Shown here: piece by piece, positions 32,659-41,396 of the stretch
How the letters are laid out: every line of letters starts with the position of its first letter
How positions within the stretch are numbered: position 1 is the stretch's first letter
Source of the DNA: Chloroflexota bacterium
GTDB lineage: Bacteria; Chloroflexota; Dormibacteria; Aeolococcales; Aeolococcaceae
Direction of reading: 5' to 3'
Assembly (NCBI GenBank): GCA_005880985.1
Contig: VBIQ01000007.1
Coordinates: 248,001 to 312,000 of the forward strand
Length of the DNA: 64,000 bases
The notes under the pieces: model-generated
Told to the model about the DNA's origin: nothing
Databases searched by the model: none
The model's input: the letters and a program-made list of their open reading frames with translations, nothing else
Made by a program: the position numbers and the translations under genes

Positions 32659-32732
32659 TCGGTAGCCCGGCCGTCTCCGGCGGAGACCCGTGACTTTGCG
32701 CCCCCTCCTCGCGGAGGGTTAGCCGTTGTCGG
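32659..32732 (-). ncRNA. predicted cyclic-di-GMP-I (GEMM-I) riboswitch
   Basis: Read on the minus strand, the 5' leader of the CAP gene contains GACAACGGCTAACCC, a short hairpin CCCTCC-GCGA-GGAGGG with a GNRA tetraloop, then GGCGCAAAGTCACGGGTC, a TCTCC/GGAGA hairpin, and GACGGCCGGGCTACCGAA. These match the order and core of the GEMM-I aptamer: the P1b arm closed by a GNRA loop, the GCAAAG-CACGGGUC junction and GCCGGGUUACCGA. It ends 37 bases before the start codon. No terminator hairpin is obvious downstream, so translational control is possible. Confidence 0.8.
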
Positions 32733-32934
32733 GAGCCGACGCACTGAGCCTACCGGTGACGCCGGACCCCGGCACCACCCGCACCAAGGCGCTCGACGCG
32801 CGCGACGGCGGTGCGATTAATCGCCACCGCCCCGTGACCGCTCCCACCGCGAACGCGTGACTCGCGGCACGCGTCCTTGCCACCCCCGCTGCCCGGATCT
32901 CCACGGCCGCCGATGGAGATGCGACGATGAGGAG

Positions 32935-33096
32935 GTGCCCGATCCCGCCGGCCGGCTGCGGTCGCGCATGGCCGGCTTTCTCACCAACCTCGAGGCCGGA
33001 CCGCCGTGGCCCGGCAAGGCGATCCCGCTGGTCCGCAACCGGGCTCGCGCGCTGTTCGGCGGCTGCTGCGGCAATCACGGCCAGCCCGGCTGTTGA
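32935..33096 (+). CDS. small protein with C-terminal CCGNHGQPGC motif
   Basis: A 53-residue protein starting GTG, with a GAGGAG ribosome site immediately upstream. A basic N-terminal helix (MPDPAGRLRSRMAGFLTN) precedes RNRARALFGG and the terminal CCGNHGQPGC. I have seen similar short proteins ending in CCGNxGxPGC in actinobacteria-like genomes, but their function is unknown to me. Three closely spaced cysteines could bind metal or be redox active. The 182 bases upstream, back to the riboswitch region, hold no other feature I can support. Confidence 0.6.
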   Translation: MPDPAGRLRSRMAGFLTNLEAGPPWPGKAIPLVRNRARALFGGCCGNHGQPGC

Positions 33097-33170
33097 CAGG
33101 GCCCTGACAAGGGCGCCGGTCGGGCGTCCCCACCCCGCCGGAGGCGCCGCTAGCCCCGGCCCCACCACGC

Positions 33171-34778
33171 TCAGGCGGTCGGCGGTTCGGCTCCCCTGGG
33201 CTCTGCCCGGCCGCGCCGCCCGCCACCGCCGCGCCGCCGCGGCGCCGCCGCCCGCGCGGCGGTGCGCCGGCTCGTCTTGCTGTCGCCGCGACGCCCGCGC
33301 GACCGCGCCGAGGCGCCGGCGCCGTTGGCCGGCGGCTTGGCGACGGCCACCGGCTCGGCGGCGCGCACCTCCTCGGCGCTCTGGCTTCGCGCCAGCCTGA
33401 CCAGCTCGTCGATCGCGGTCGCGATCCCCCGGGCGACGACGTCGATGTCGTGCATCTCGTCGTAGTCCCCGATCAGACCGAAGCCGATGCGGCCGTTGTA
33501 GGACATGATCGCCACCGCCAGCCGCTTGTCCTCGGCGAGGAAGGCGATGGGGAAGACCTCACGCAGCTCGCGCCCCAGCATGTAGACGGGAAACTGCGGT
33601 CCCGGCACGTTGGTGACCAGCACGTTGTAGAAGCGGGTGGAGAACGCCAGCCTGCTCGCCTGCGCCAGCAGCGTCGGCGGTGCGAAGTCCTGCATGTCGG
33701 TGATCACCCGCGCGCCGAGCGCCTGCTTCGACTCCTTGACCCCGTCCATCGCCGCCCGCACCACCCGTAACCGCTCGATCGGGTCCTCGACGTACACCGG
33801 CAGGGGCGCCAGCATGATCACGATCTTGTTGCCCATGGCGGTGCGCTCGTCGAGGCCACGCACCGACATCGGGACGCAGGCGCGCAGGTGGAGGCCCTCG
33901 GTGCGCACTCCCCGCTTGTGCAGCCAGCGTGCGATTCCGCCGCTCACCACGCTCACCACCACGTCGTTGATGGTGCCGCCGAAGGTGTTCTTGATCAGCC
34001 GGAACTCGGCGAGGTCACCGCGCACGGCGACGAACCGTCGATGCGGCCCGATCGGACCGTTGAGCGGGGTGCGGGTCGGCGGGTTGAGCGCCGCCCAGGT
34101 GATCTCGGCCAGCGCCTGGGCTGACTCGGCGGCCTTGCCCGCCACCGTCAGAGGCCGGCCGGCGGCACTCACCGCGGTCTCGGCCAGCTCGACGGCGGTG
34201 CGAGCCGCGTCGCGCACCCCCGCCGCCAGCAGCCCGGCGGTTCCCGGCTCGGGCTCGGCCTGCCAGGGCGCGTCGGGCTCGACCCGCGGCGCCGGCTCGG
34301 GAGCGAGGTCGAAGAGCAGGGTCATCAGCTCCGCCCCGGACACGCCGTCGACCAGGGCGTGGTGGGTCTTGGAGATGACCGCGAAGCGGTTGCCCTCCAG
34401 TCCCTCGACGATCCACAGCTCCCAGAGCGGCTTGCCGCGGTCCAGCCGCTGGGAGGCGATCCGCGCCGCCAGCCGCAACAGCTGCTCCTCGGCGCCGGGT
34501 GAGGGCAGTGCCGTCTGCCGGACGTGGTATTCGAGGGTGAAGTTGGGATCGTCGATCCACAGCGGCCGGCCTGCTTCGAAGGGCGGGAAGGCGAGCTTCT
34601 GGCGGTAGCGGGGGACCATGGGGAGGCGGCCGCCGATGTGTCCGAGGACCTCCTCGAGCGGCGGTGGCGGCCCGTCGAAGATGGCGATGCCGCCGATGTG
34701 CATGTGAGAGCCGTGCCGTTCCTGGTGGAGGAAGGTGGCGTCGACCACGCTGAGCCGGTCCAGGTGTCGCTGCCCCAT
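33171..34778 (-). CDS. wax ester synthase / diacylglycerol acyltransferase (WS/DGAT)
   Basis: Transfers an acyl group from acyl-CoA to a fatty alcohol or diacylglycerol to make storage lipid. The 535-residue protein carries the catalytic HHALVDG motif (residues 139-145) and the conserved VVDATFLHQERHGSHMHIGG start. Later conserved blocks are PLNGPIGPHRRFV, NDVVVSVVSGGIARWL and TNVPGPQFPVYMLGRELREVFP. The Arg/Ala-rich tail of about 50 residues is unusual and may bind membranes or be disordered. The ATG at 34778 with a GGAGGAGG site is preferred to a longer frame. Confidence 0.93.
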   Translation of the reverse strand: MGQRHLDRLSVVDATFLHQERHGSHMHIGGIAIFDGPPPPLEEVLGHIGGRLPMVPRYRQKLAFPPFEAGRPLWIDDPNFTLEYHVRQTALPSPGAEEQLLRLAARIASQRLDRGKPLWELWIVEGLEGNRFAVISKTHHALVDGVSGAELMTLLFDLAPEPAPRVEPDAPWQAEPEPGTAGLLAAGVRDAARTAVELAETAVSAAGRPLTVAGKAAESAQALAEITWAALNPPTRTPLNGPIGPHRRFVAVRGDLAEFRLIKNTFGGTINDVVVSVVSGGIARWLHKRGVRTEGLHLRACVPMSVRGLDERTAMGNKIVIMLAPLPVYVEDPIERLRVVRAAMDGVKESKQALGARVITDMQDFAPPTLLAQASRLAFSTRFYNVLVTNVPGPQFPVYMLGRELREVFPIAFLAEDKRLAVAIMSYNGRIGFGLIGDYDEMHDIDVVARGIATAIDELVRLARSQSAEEVRAAEPVAVAKPPANGAGASARSRGRRGDSKTSRRTAARAAAPRRRGGGGRRGRAEPRGAEPPTA

Positions 34779-34834
34779 CGTCCTGCCTCCTCCTTCCGCG
34801 GAGAGGAGATCGTAGGCGAACCCGTCAGTCAGTG

Positions 34835-34867
34835 GTGATCGACATATTCGCCGTGATCGACATATTC
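34835..34867 (+). repeat. tandem 18-bp-spaced repeat forming a promoter
   Basis: GTGATCGACATATTC occurs twice (34835-34849 and 34853-34867), exactly 18 bases apart. The first copy supplies a -35-like TCGACA (34839-34844) and the second overlaps the -10 TATTCT (34863-34868, 18-base spacer), seven bases before the ATG at 34876. Both copies may also be binding sites for one factor. Confidence 0.55.
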
Positions 34868-34875
34868 TTCGCGGC

Positions 34876-35268
34876 ATGGCGCAGACCGTTGAACGACAGG
34901 AGCTCCGGGTCCTCGAGGCGCAGTGGACCTTCCTCGACAACTTCTGCCAGCGCCAGGCGGAACGGCTGCGCCACGGGCAGGACACCGACGAGGACGACGA
35001 CCAGGTCCCCTACGAGCTCCACGCCTCCATCGCCCAGCGGGAGCTGCAGGCGCTGCGCGGAACGCTCGACGCTCTCCGGCGTGAGCGCGACCAGCTGGCG
35101 GCCGAGGTCGAGTGGCTTCGATCGGCCCTGATGCTGCGCGGAGGCGAGCCCACCGCAACCGTCATCGGCCGGGCGACCTTCGGCGTCCCGGCGGGCGGAT
35201 GGTGGCGCCGGCAGAGCGGCCGGCTGCGCTGGCGGGGCTGGCTGCGCTGGCTTCGCCCCCGGCGCTGA
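34876..35268 (+). CDS. hypothetical coiled-coil protein
   Basis: A 130-residue protein with heptad-like helices (about residues 1-35 and 45-90: RELQALRGTLDALRRERDQL) and an acidic patch (DTDEDDDQ). The C-terminus is very rich in Trp and Arg (WRGWLRWLRPRR), perhaps membrane- or nucleic-acid-binding. Family not recognised. The start is supported by a TATTCT box seven bases upstream. It is divergent from the WS/DGAT gene. Confidence 0.6.
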   Translation: MAQTVERQELRVLEAQWTFLDNFCQRQAERLRHGQDTDEDDDQVPYELHASIAQRELQALRGTLDALRRERDQLAAEVEWLRSALMLRGGEPTATVIGRATFGVPAGGWWRRQSGRLRWRGWLRWLRPRR

Positions 35269-35347
35269 TCCGAGAGGGTGGCGCGCGGCGTCAGGTCGGG
35301 GTAAGGTTGCTCCGCCGCTCGCCCCCACGAGCGTGTGGAGGAAGGAG

Positions 35348-35665
35348 ATGGTCGACCGGCCGAATGGCCGTCCCTCGTCCCGCGAGGCGCTGCGTCTCGA
35401 CGGCATGACCTGGCGACACCTCGAGCGGATCACCGGAGACGCCTGCCACGACTGCGGCCGGTGCGACCGCGGCGCCGACGGGCACTACCGTCATCAGTGC
35501 AGCCTGAGCCCGGGGTGGTTCGCCGGCACGGTGGTGGTCTGCGCCACCTGCTTCGCCGGGCGCATCCGCGACGCGCTCTCCGACGGAGAGCTCACCGGCA
35601 TCGCCGTGCGCGCCGCCACCGGGGACCCCGAGGCGCTTCGCCGGGTCCGCGACACGGAGTCGTAG
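35348..35665 (+). CDS. hypothetical cysteine/histidine-rich protein
   Basis: A 105-residue protein beginning MVDRPNGRPSSREALR. It contains CHDCGRC, then HYRHQC and CATC, a likely zinc-binding set in about 50 residues. The C-terminal part is helical (GRIRDALSDGELTGIAVRAA). Family not recognised. A GGAGG ribosome site six bases upstream supports the ATG at 35348. It precedes the cyclase gene by 85 bases on the same strand. Confidence 0.6.
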   Translation: MVDRPNGRPSSREALRLDGMTWRHLERITGDACHDCGRCDRGADGHYRHQCSLSPGWFAGTVVVCATCFAGRIRDALSDGELTGIAVRAATGDPEALRRVRDTES

Positions 35666-35738
35666 GCACGGTTCCCCCCGGCTGAGCCGGCATTCGCGGC
35701 CGCGACGGCACCGGCGCCGCCTCCGGGCCTGGCTCCGG

Positions 35739-35744
35739 GACAAT
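35739..35744 (+). promoter_or_regulatory. -10 box of the cyclase gene
   Basis: GACAAT, six bases before the ATG at 35751; predicted leaderless promoter. The first base deviates from the TANNNT pattern. Confidence 0.35.
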
Positions 35745-35750
35745 GGCGAG

Positions 35751-38700
35751 ATGTCGGTGTGCGCCACCTGCGGGGTCGACAACCCGCCCGGGTTCCGCTT
35801 CTGCGGCGGCTGCGGTGAGCCGATGGCCGCGGGGGCGTGCGCCTCGTGCGGCGCCACCAACCCCCCCGAGCACCGCTTCTGCGGGCGCTGCGGCGCCGAG
35901 CTGACCAGCGCCGACCGGCCGAGCGGCGAGCTCGGGGAGCGCAAGCTGGTCACCGTACTTTTTGCCGACGTTGTCGGTTTCACGACCCTCGCGGAGAGGG
36001 GCGATCCCGAGGAGGTGGCCCGCGCCGTCGACGCCGCCTTCCGGCGCATGGGCGAGGTCGTGGTCGACCACGGCGGCACCGTCGACAAGTACATGGGCGA
36101 CTCGCTGATGGCCCTGTTCGGGGTGCCCCAGGCCCACGACGACGACGCGGAGCGGTCGCTGGCCGCCGCCCTGGCAATGCGCGACGTCTCCGGGGAGCTC
36201 GACTTCTCCATCGGCGTCAACAGCGGCGAGGTGATGGTGACCTCGGTGGGGCGCGACGCCGACGTCACCGTGATCGGCGACGCGGTCAACGTGGCGGCCC
36301 GCCTCGAGAAGGCCGCCGCATCAGGGGAGATCCTGGTCGGCCCGCTCACCGCCGAGCTCGCCGGCCGCGGCATCGTGCTGCGACAGCGCGAACCGCTGGT
36401 GCTCAAGGGCCGGCGCGAGCCGGTGTCCGTCTGGGAGGCGGTCTCGCTGCGCTCCCGCGAGCCGGGGCCAAACCCCTCCAGGCTTCCGCTGCTCGGTCGC
36501 GACGACGAGCTCGACTTCCTGCGCGGCTGCTGGCGGCGGGTGGTGCGCTCCCGGCGTGCCGAGGTGGTGCGGCTGGTCGGTGACGCCGGGGTGGGCAAGA
36601 CGCGGCTGCTCGACGAGCTGGTCGCGACGGCCGCCCCGGAGGCCCACGTCGCCCGCTCGGCCTACCCCGCCTATGGCGCCCCCAGCGGCCCCCGGGTGGC
36701 GGGCGACATCGCTCGCCAGCTCGGCAGCGTCGGCGACCCCGACGCCGACGCGCGCATCGCGACCCTGACCGGCGCGGCCCCGGCCACCCCCGACTCGGCG
36801 CCGGCCAATCTCCGGCAGGAGACGGTTTGGGCGCTGCGCCGCCTGCTCCGCGCCCGCGCCGACGGGCGGCCGGTGTTGCTCACCATCGACGACACCCACC
36901 GCGCCGGCGACGCGGCCCTCGACCTCTTCGCCGAGGTGATGGCGCGGGTGGTGGAGGCGCCGGTGCTGCTGGTTCTGGCGGGCCGCCCGCAGCCGTCACA
37001 ATGGCTGGCCCAGCCGGCGGTCGCCTCGACCCTGGTGGTGCCGCCGCTGGAGGCGGAGGACGCCCGCGCCCTGCTCGACGCGCTGCTGCCGGAGCGCCGC
37101 CTCGACGCCGCCGCCGCGGAGGTGCTGGTGCGCCGAGCCGGCGGCAACCCGCTGCACCTGCGCGAGCTGGCGCGCCTGCTCGACGCCCAGGGCTACGGCG
37201 CCGGCGGGACGCCGGCGCTCCCGGCCACCCTGCAGAGCGTGCTCGCCGCCCGCCTCGACGCGCTCCCGCCCGCCGAGAAGGCAGCCCTGCTCCACCTCGC
37301 CCTCTTCGACGAAGGCGCCGGCGACGGCGAGCTCGCCGCGGTCGGCCTGACCCGCGCGGAGGAGCCCCTCCGCCGGCTGGTGAGCGCCGGGCTGGCGCAC
37401 CAGCATGAGGACGGACGGCATGCGGTGGTCGACCCCCTGCTGCGCGAGGTCGCCTACGAGGCCATCCCCCGCGAGCTGCGCGGGCAGCGTCACCGCCTCG
37501 CCGCCGGCGCGCTCGACGATCCCGCCGAGGCAGCTCGTCACCTCGACCAGGCGACCCGCTTCCTGCCCGACGACGCCGGCTTGCGAGCCGAGGCGGGGGA
37601 AGCGCTGGCGGCCGCGGCGGCGGCGATGCTCAACACCCACCGCCATGCCGAGGGCATCCGGCTGCTGGAGCGCGCCATCGAGCTCGGCGCGACCGGCAAC
37701 GACATCCGGCTGCGACTCGCCCAGGCGCTACTGGCGATCTCGCGCGGACACGATGCCGAGCGCGCCCTCGACGAGATGCGGATCCCCGAGGACGATCCCC
37801 GCCTGGCAGCGGAGGTTCTGCTCGTCCGCGCCAACGCCGTGTCGATGTATTCGCCCAACGATTCGCTCGCGCTCTTCGACCAGGCGCTCCACCATTGGAC
37901 GGCCATCGGCGACCGCGACAAGCAGGCCTGGGCGCTGACCAACAGCGGCCTGCCGCACTTTCTCGCCGGAGATGGTGCCGGCGCTGTCACCAACCTCGAG
38001 GCGGCGATGGCGATCTTCGAGGAGATCGGCAGCCGCAACGGGCTCACCGCGGCGCGCTCGATGTTCGGCGTGTTCAAGCCCGAGGATCCCCGCGTCGGCG
38101 CTTGGTTCGACGAATCGCTCGGCTTCGCCGAGCAGATCGGGGACCGGAGCCGGCAGCGCGTCGCGCTGGAGGCACTGGTGTGGCACCACTCGATGCGGAG
38201 CCGTTGGGGTGGTCCCGCCGACACCAGCACGGCGCTGGCTCACGCCGAACGTCTCGCCCAACTCGGCGCCGAGGCGGGGGACAGCCACGCCGAGATGACG
38301 GGGCTGGCCCTGGCCACATATCTGTGCCGCATGGGAGGCGACATCGCCGGGGCCTGCGGTCTGGCCGAACGGCTCCGCACGCTTCCCGGCGACGACCCGG
38401 GTTCGGTGGCGACGGTGGCCCGGGCGGCGCTGTTCAGCGTCGACGTCCTTGCCGGCAACGTCCAGCCGCAGCGCCCGGCGATCTCCACGCTCGACCCGCT
38501 GACCGGCTTCGCCCTGGTGATCGTCGCCGAGTCGCTGGCCCTGCTGGGCCTGCTCGGCGAAGCTCGGGCCTGCCTCCCCGCCCCGAGCAGGCAGGACGCG
38601 CTCCCGCTGGAGGCGATGGTCGTCAGTCCCGCCGGCGGTCTGGTGGCGGTGCTGCGCGGCCAGACCGCCGAAGCCGAAGCGTGGCTCGAGATCGTCGCCC

Positions 38701-38966
38701 GCACCGCCGACGCCATCGACGCCGGGCCGGCAGGCGTCGCCGCCCGGGCGATGCTGGCCGAGATCGCGCTGGACGCGGGCGACGCTGCCGCGGCGCGGCG
38801 CCGGCTCGACGAGGTTGGCGAGCGCCGGCCCGGCGGGCTGGCGGCACTGCTTCTGCTGCGCGCCCGCGCGCGCTTGGGCGAGGTGTCGAGCGAGGCGGTC
38901 AACGCTGCCGCCGACGCCCTCGCCGCGCCCGCCCTGCAGGTGGTGACCGCGCCGGTGCGCAGCTGA
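35751..38966 (+). CDS. zinc-ribbon / class III cyclase / AAA ATPase / TPR regulator
   Basis: A 1071-residue signalling protein. Residues 1-50 hold two zinc ribbons (CATCG...CGGCG and CASCG...CGRCG). Residues about 63-230 form a class III adenylate/guanylate cyclase domain with metal-binding Asp73 (FADVVGFT) and Asp117 (KYMGDSLMALFG), plus VIGDAVNVAARLE. Next is a STAND-type AAA ATPase with Walker A GDAGVGKT (about residue 278) and LLTIDDTHRAGD as Walker B. The rest is TPR-like helical repeats. The cyclase Lys/Asp base-selecting residues are not obvious to me, so cAMP versus cGMP is open. A large single-chain switch of this kind probably couples ligand sensing to cyclic nucleotide output. Confidence 0.9.
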   Translation: MSVCATCGVDNPPGFRFCGGCGEPMAAGACASCGATNPPEHRFCGRCGAELTSADRPSGELGERKLVTVLFADVVGFTTLAERGDPEEVARAVDAAFRRMGEVVVDHGGTVDKYMGDSLMALFGVPQAHDDDAERSLAAALAMRDVSGELDFSIGVNSGEVMVTSVGRDADVTVIGDAVNVAARLEKAAASGEILVGPLTAELAGRGIVLRQREPLVLKGRREPVSVWEAVSLRSREPGPNPSRLPLLGRDDELDFLRGCWRRVVRSRRAEVVRLVGDAGVGKTRLLDELVATAAPEAHVARSAYPAYGAPSGPRVAGDIARQLGSVGDPDADARIATLTGAAPATPDSAPANLRQETVWALRRLLRARADGRPVLLTIDDTHRAGDAALDLFAEVMARVVEAPVLLVLAGRPQPSQWLAQPAVASTLVVPPLEAEDARALLDALLPERRLDAAAAEVLVRRAGGNPLHLRELARLLDAQGYGAGGTPALPATLQSVLAARLDALPPAEKAALLHLALFDEGAGDGELAAVGLTRAEEPLRRLVSAGLAHQHEDGRHAVVDPLLREVAYEAIPRELRGQRHRLAAGALDDPAEAARHLDQATRFLPDDAGLRAEAGEALAAAAAAMLNTHRHAEGIRLLERAIELGATGNDIRLRLAQALLAISRGHDAERALDEMRIPEDDPRLAAEVLLVRANAVSMYSPNDSLALFDQALHHWTAIGDRDKQAWALTNSGLPHFLAGDGAGAVTNLEAAMAIFEEIGSRNGLTAARSMFGVFKPEDPRVGAWFDESLGFAEQIGDRSRQRVALEALVWHHSMRSRWGGPADTSTALAHAERLAQLGAEAGDSHAEMTGLALATYLCRMGGDIAGACGLAERLRTLPGDDPGSVATVARAALFSVDVLAGNVQPQRPAISTLDPLTGFALVIVAESLALLGLLGEARACLPAPSRQDALPLEAMVVSPAGGLVAVLRGQTAEAEAWLEIVARTADAIDAGPAGVAARAMLAEIALDAGDAAAARRRLDEVGERRPGGLAALLLLRARARLGEVSSEAVNAAADALAAPALQVVTAPVRS

Positions 38967-38971
38967 CCGCG

Positions 38972-39847
38972 TCAGCAACCGGTCAGGGCGGTGAGCAGCC
39001 GCTGGACGGGGCCTTCGATGGCGTGGCGCAGGCCGAGCTGCTCGAGACGAGCGGTGTCGGGAGGGCGTCGCGGCGGAATCACAACGTTGAGGTCGGTTGC
39101 GACCGGAACCACGGTGCGCATCGCCTCGAGATAGTCGCGCGCCTGCTGCAGCGCCGTGCGCAGCCGGGGCGATTGCACGTCGACCGCCGCCATCACCCCG
39201 GCAAGCGACCCATGGGTGGCGATCAGCCGCGCCGCCGTCGTCTCGCCGACCCCGGGGACGCCGGGAAGCCCGTCGGAGGGATCGCCGCGCAGCATCGCGA
39301 AATCGGCGTAGCGCGCGGCGGGGATGCGGTAGCGCGCCTGCACCGCCGCCTCGTCGAAGGTGCCCAGGTCGCGCACCCCGCGCACGGTGAAGAGGACGCG
39401 GACCGCCGGGTCGCGCACCAGCTGGAGGAGGTCGCGGTCGCCGGTGACGATGTCCACCGGGGCCGACGCGGTGGCGCGCGCCGCCAGGGTGCCGATCACG
39501 TCGTCGGCCTCGTAGCCCGGCACGGCCACCACCGGTAGCCCGGCGGCGTCGAGCACCTCGAGGAGGATGTCGAACTGACCCTCGAGCTCGGGCGGATCGG
39601 GCCGCCGGGCCGCCTTGTATCCGGGATAGGCCTCGACCCGCCACTGCGGTCGCCAGTCGGCGTCGAAGGTGTGCACGGCACCGGCGGGACGGCGGTCGGT
39701 GAGCAGCCGCGACACCATGTCGAGGTACCCGCGGACGGCGTTGACCGGTTGACCGGACGGGCTGCGGATGCTCGCCGGCAGGGCGAAGAAGGCTCGGTAG
39801 GCGAGGCTCGGCGAGTCGAGCAGCAGCAGCGGACGCGGCGGGTTCAC
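38972..39847 (-). CDS. stand-alone 5'-3' exonuclease (Pol I N-terminal-like)
   Basis: A 291-residue protein matching the 5'-nuclease domain of DNA polymerase I without a polymerase. LLLLDSPSLAYRAFFALP opens the fold, acidic metal ligands lie in VPGYEADDVIGTLA and VTGDRDLLQLV, and the helix-hairpin-helix is GLPGVPGVGETTAARLI. The likely role is flap or RNA-primer removal. It starts with GTG at 39847, overlapping the TGA of the acyl-AMP ligase gene (GTGA), so it is coupled to unrelated metabolism genes. Confidence 0.9.
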   Translation of the reverse strand: MNPPRPLLLLDSPSLAYRAFFALPASIRSPSGQPVNAVRGYLDMVSRLLTDRRPAGAVHTFDADWRPQWRVEAYPGYKAARRPDPPELEGQFDILLEVLDAAGLPVVAVPGYEADDVIGTLAARATASAPVDIVTGDRDLLQLVRDPAVRVLFTVRGVRDLGTFDEAAVQARYRIPAARYADFAMLRGDPSDGLPGVPGVGETTAARLIATHGSLAGVMAAVDVQSPRLRTALQQARDYLEAMRTVVPVATDLNVVIPPRRPPDTARLEQLGLRHAIEGPVQRLLTALTGC

Positions 39848-41361
39848 CGCAGTCGCGACCGCTGCAGCTTGCCCATCCGGTTGCGGGGCAGCCGCTCGGT
39901 CACCACGAACGTCCGCGGTCGCTTGTAGGGCGCCAGCCGGTCGCGGCACCACTCGTCGAGCTCCCGGCTCGAGGGTGGCGAGGCTGGGTCGGCGGGGACG
40001 ATGTGGGCGATCACCTCCTCGCCCCACTCCGGCGACGGCCGTCCGGCAACGCCGGCCTCGGCGACCCCCGGATGCAGCTCCAGCACCTCCTCCACCTCGC
40101 GCGGATGCACGTTGTGGCCGCCGGTGATGATCAGCTCGCGCCGCCGGCCGCAGACCCGGAGGTACCCGTCGGGGTCGCGGCGGACGACGTCGCCGGTGTG
40201 CATCCAGCCCTGCGCGTCGACCACAGCGCGGCGATCCTCGGGCCGCCGCCAGTAGCCGGCGAAGACGGTGGGACCGCGAACCAGCAGCTCGCCCTGGCCG
40301 GCATCACCGTCGCCATCGGCATCGCCGATCAGCCGGGTCTCGATACCAGGAAGGGGCAGGCCGATGCTCCCCGGCCGGCGCTCACCGTCGTGTGGGTTGG
40401 AGACGGTGATCATCGTCTCGGTCATCCCGTAGCGCTCGAGCACCTCCTGACCGCACAGGGCGCGGACCGTCTCCCAGAGCGCCACCGACAAGGGCGCCGA
40501 CCCCGACACCATCAGTCGCAGCGACGCCGCGGCAGCCGCCCTCCGCGGTGACGCCCGCATCACCTCCGCCAGTCGCGCGTACATGGTGGGAACGCCGAAG
40601 AAGACGGTGGCATCCGCGCGTTCGCAGGCATCGAGAGCGGCAGCGGCGTCGAAGCGCGGCAGCACCAGCAGGCGCGCGCCCGCCAGCAGGCTGCCGTTGA
40701 CGCCGAGTCCCAATCCGTGGACGTGGAACCAGGGCAGCGCCAGCACCAGACCGTCGTTCTCGCCGAGGCGCCATGCCAGCCGCACCACCTCCGCGCCGGC
40801 GAGCAGGTTGGCGTGGGTGAGCATCGCGCCCCGGGGGGTTGCGGTCGTCCCCGACGTGAAGACGATGGCGGCCAGGTCGCTGCCGTCCGCCTGGTCCAGC
40901 ACGATGTCGGCGGCCGGCTCGGCGCTCAGCTCGGCCACCGCATCGGCCTCGAGGATCGGGGTTCGCGGACCTGCCGCGGCGACGTCGCCGGCGTGTTCGT
41001 CGCCGACCACGGCCAGCGAGGGTTCGACCTGGGCGAGGACATGGCCGAGCTCGCGCCGGGTCAGCGCCGGGTCGGCCGGCACCGCCACCGCCCCCAGGCG
41101 CAGCACCGCGACGTGCGCCAGCAGCAGCGGCCATCCGGGGGGCAGAGCCAGCAGCACCCGGTCGGCCCGGCCCACGCCTCGCCGGTTCAGCCCGGCGGCG
41201 AGAGCAGCCGAGCGCGCGTCGAGGTCTCCACGGGTGAGCCCGCGGCGTGCCTCCTCGCCGATCACCTCCAGCGCCACCGCGCCGGCGCGGTCCCGCCATC
41301 GCCGCCGCCACGCCCGGGGCAGCGAATGCTCGCGCAACAGGTCGACCGCCTCCGGCGTCAT
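39844..41361 (-). CDS. AMP-dependent acyl-CoA synthetase/ligase
   Basis: A 505-residue adenylate-forming enzyme that activates a carboxylic acid as acyl-AMP and then usually acyl-CoA. Motifs are the P-loop IVFTSGTTATPRGAMLTH, LPWFHVHGLGLG, ERYGMTET, the hinge TGDVVRRDPDGYLRVCGRR and the C-terminal catalytic lysine in RMGKLQRSRL. The substrate may be a fatty or aromatic acid. The ATG at 41361 has no good ribosome site; the CTGGAGGAG further up suggests that a start near 41390 cannot be excluded. It follows the ALDH gene on the same strand with a 35-base gap. Confidence 0.9.
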   Translation of the reverse strand: MTPEAVDLLREHSLPRAWRRRWRDRAGAVALEVIGEEARRGLTRGDLDARSAALAAGLNRRGVGRADRVLLALPPGWPLLLAHVAVLRLGAVAVPADPALTRRELGHVLAQVEPSLAVVGDEHAGDVAAAGPRTPILEADAVAELSAEPAADIVLDQADGSDLAAIVFTSGTTATPRGAMLTHANLLAGAEVVRLAWRLGENDGLVLALPWFHVHGLGLGVNGSLLAGARLLVLPRFDAAAALDACERADATVFFGVPTMYARLAEVMRASPRRAAAAASLRLMVSGSAPLSVALWETVRALCGQEVLERYGMTETMITVSNPHDGERRPGSIGLPLPGIETRLIGDADGDGDAGQGELLVRGPTVFAGYWRRPEDRRAVVDAQGWMHTGDVVRRDPDGYLRVCGRRRELIITGGHNVHPREVEEVLELHPGVAEAGVAGRPSPEWGEEVIAHIVPADPASPPSSRELDEWCRDRLAPYKRPRTFVVTERLPRNRMGKLQRSRLR

Positions 41362-41396
41362 GCCGGCCGGCAGGTGCCGCCGCCACTCCTCCAGGT

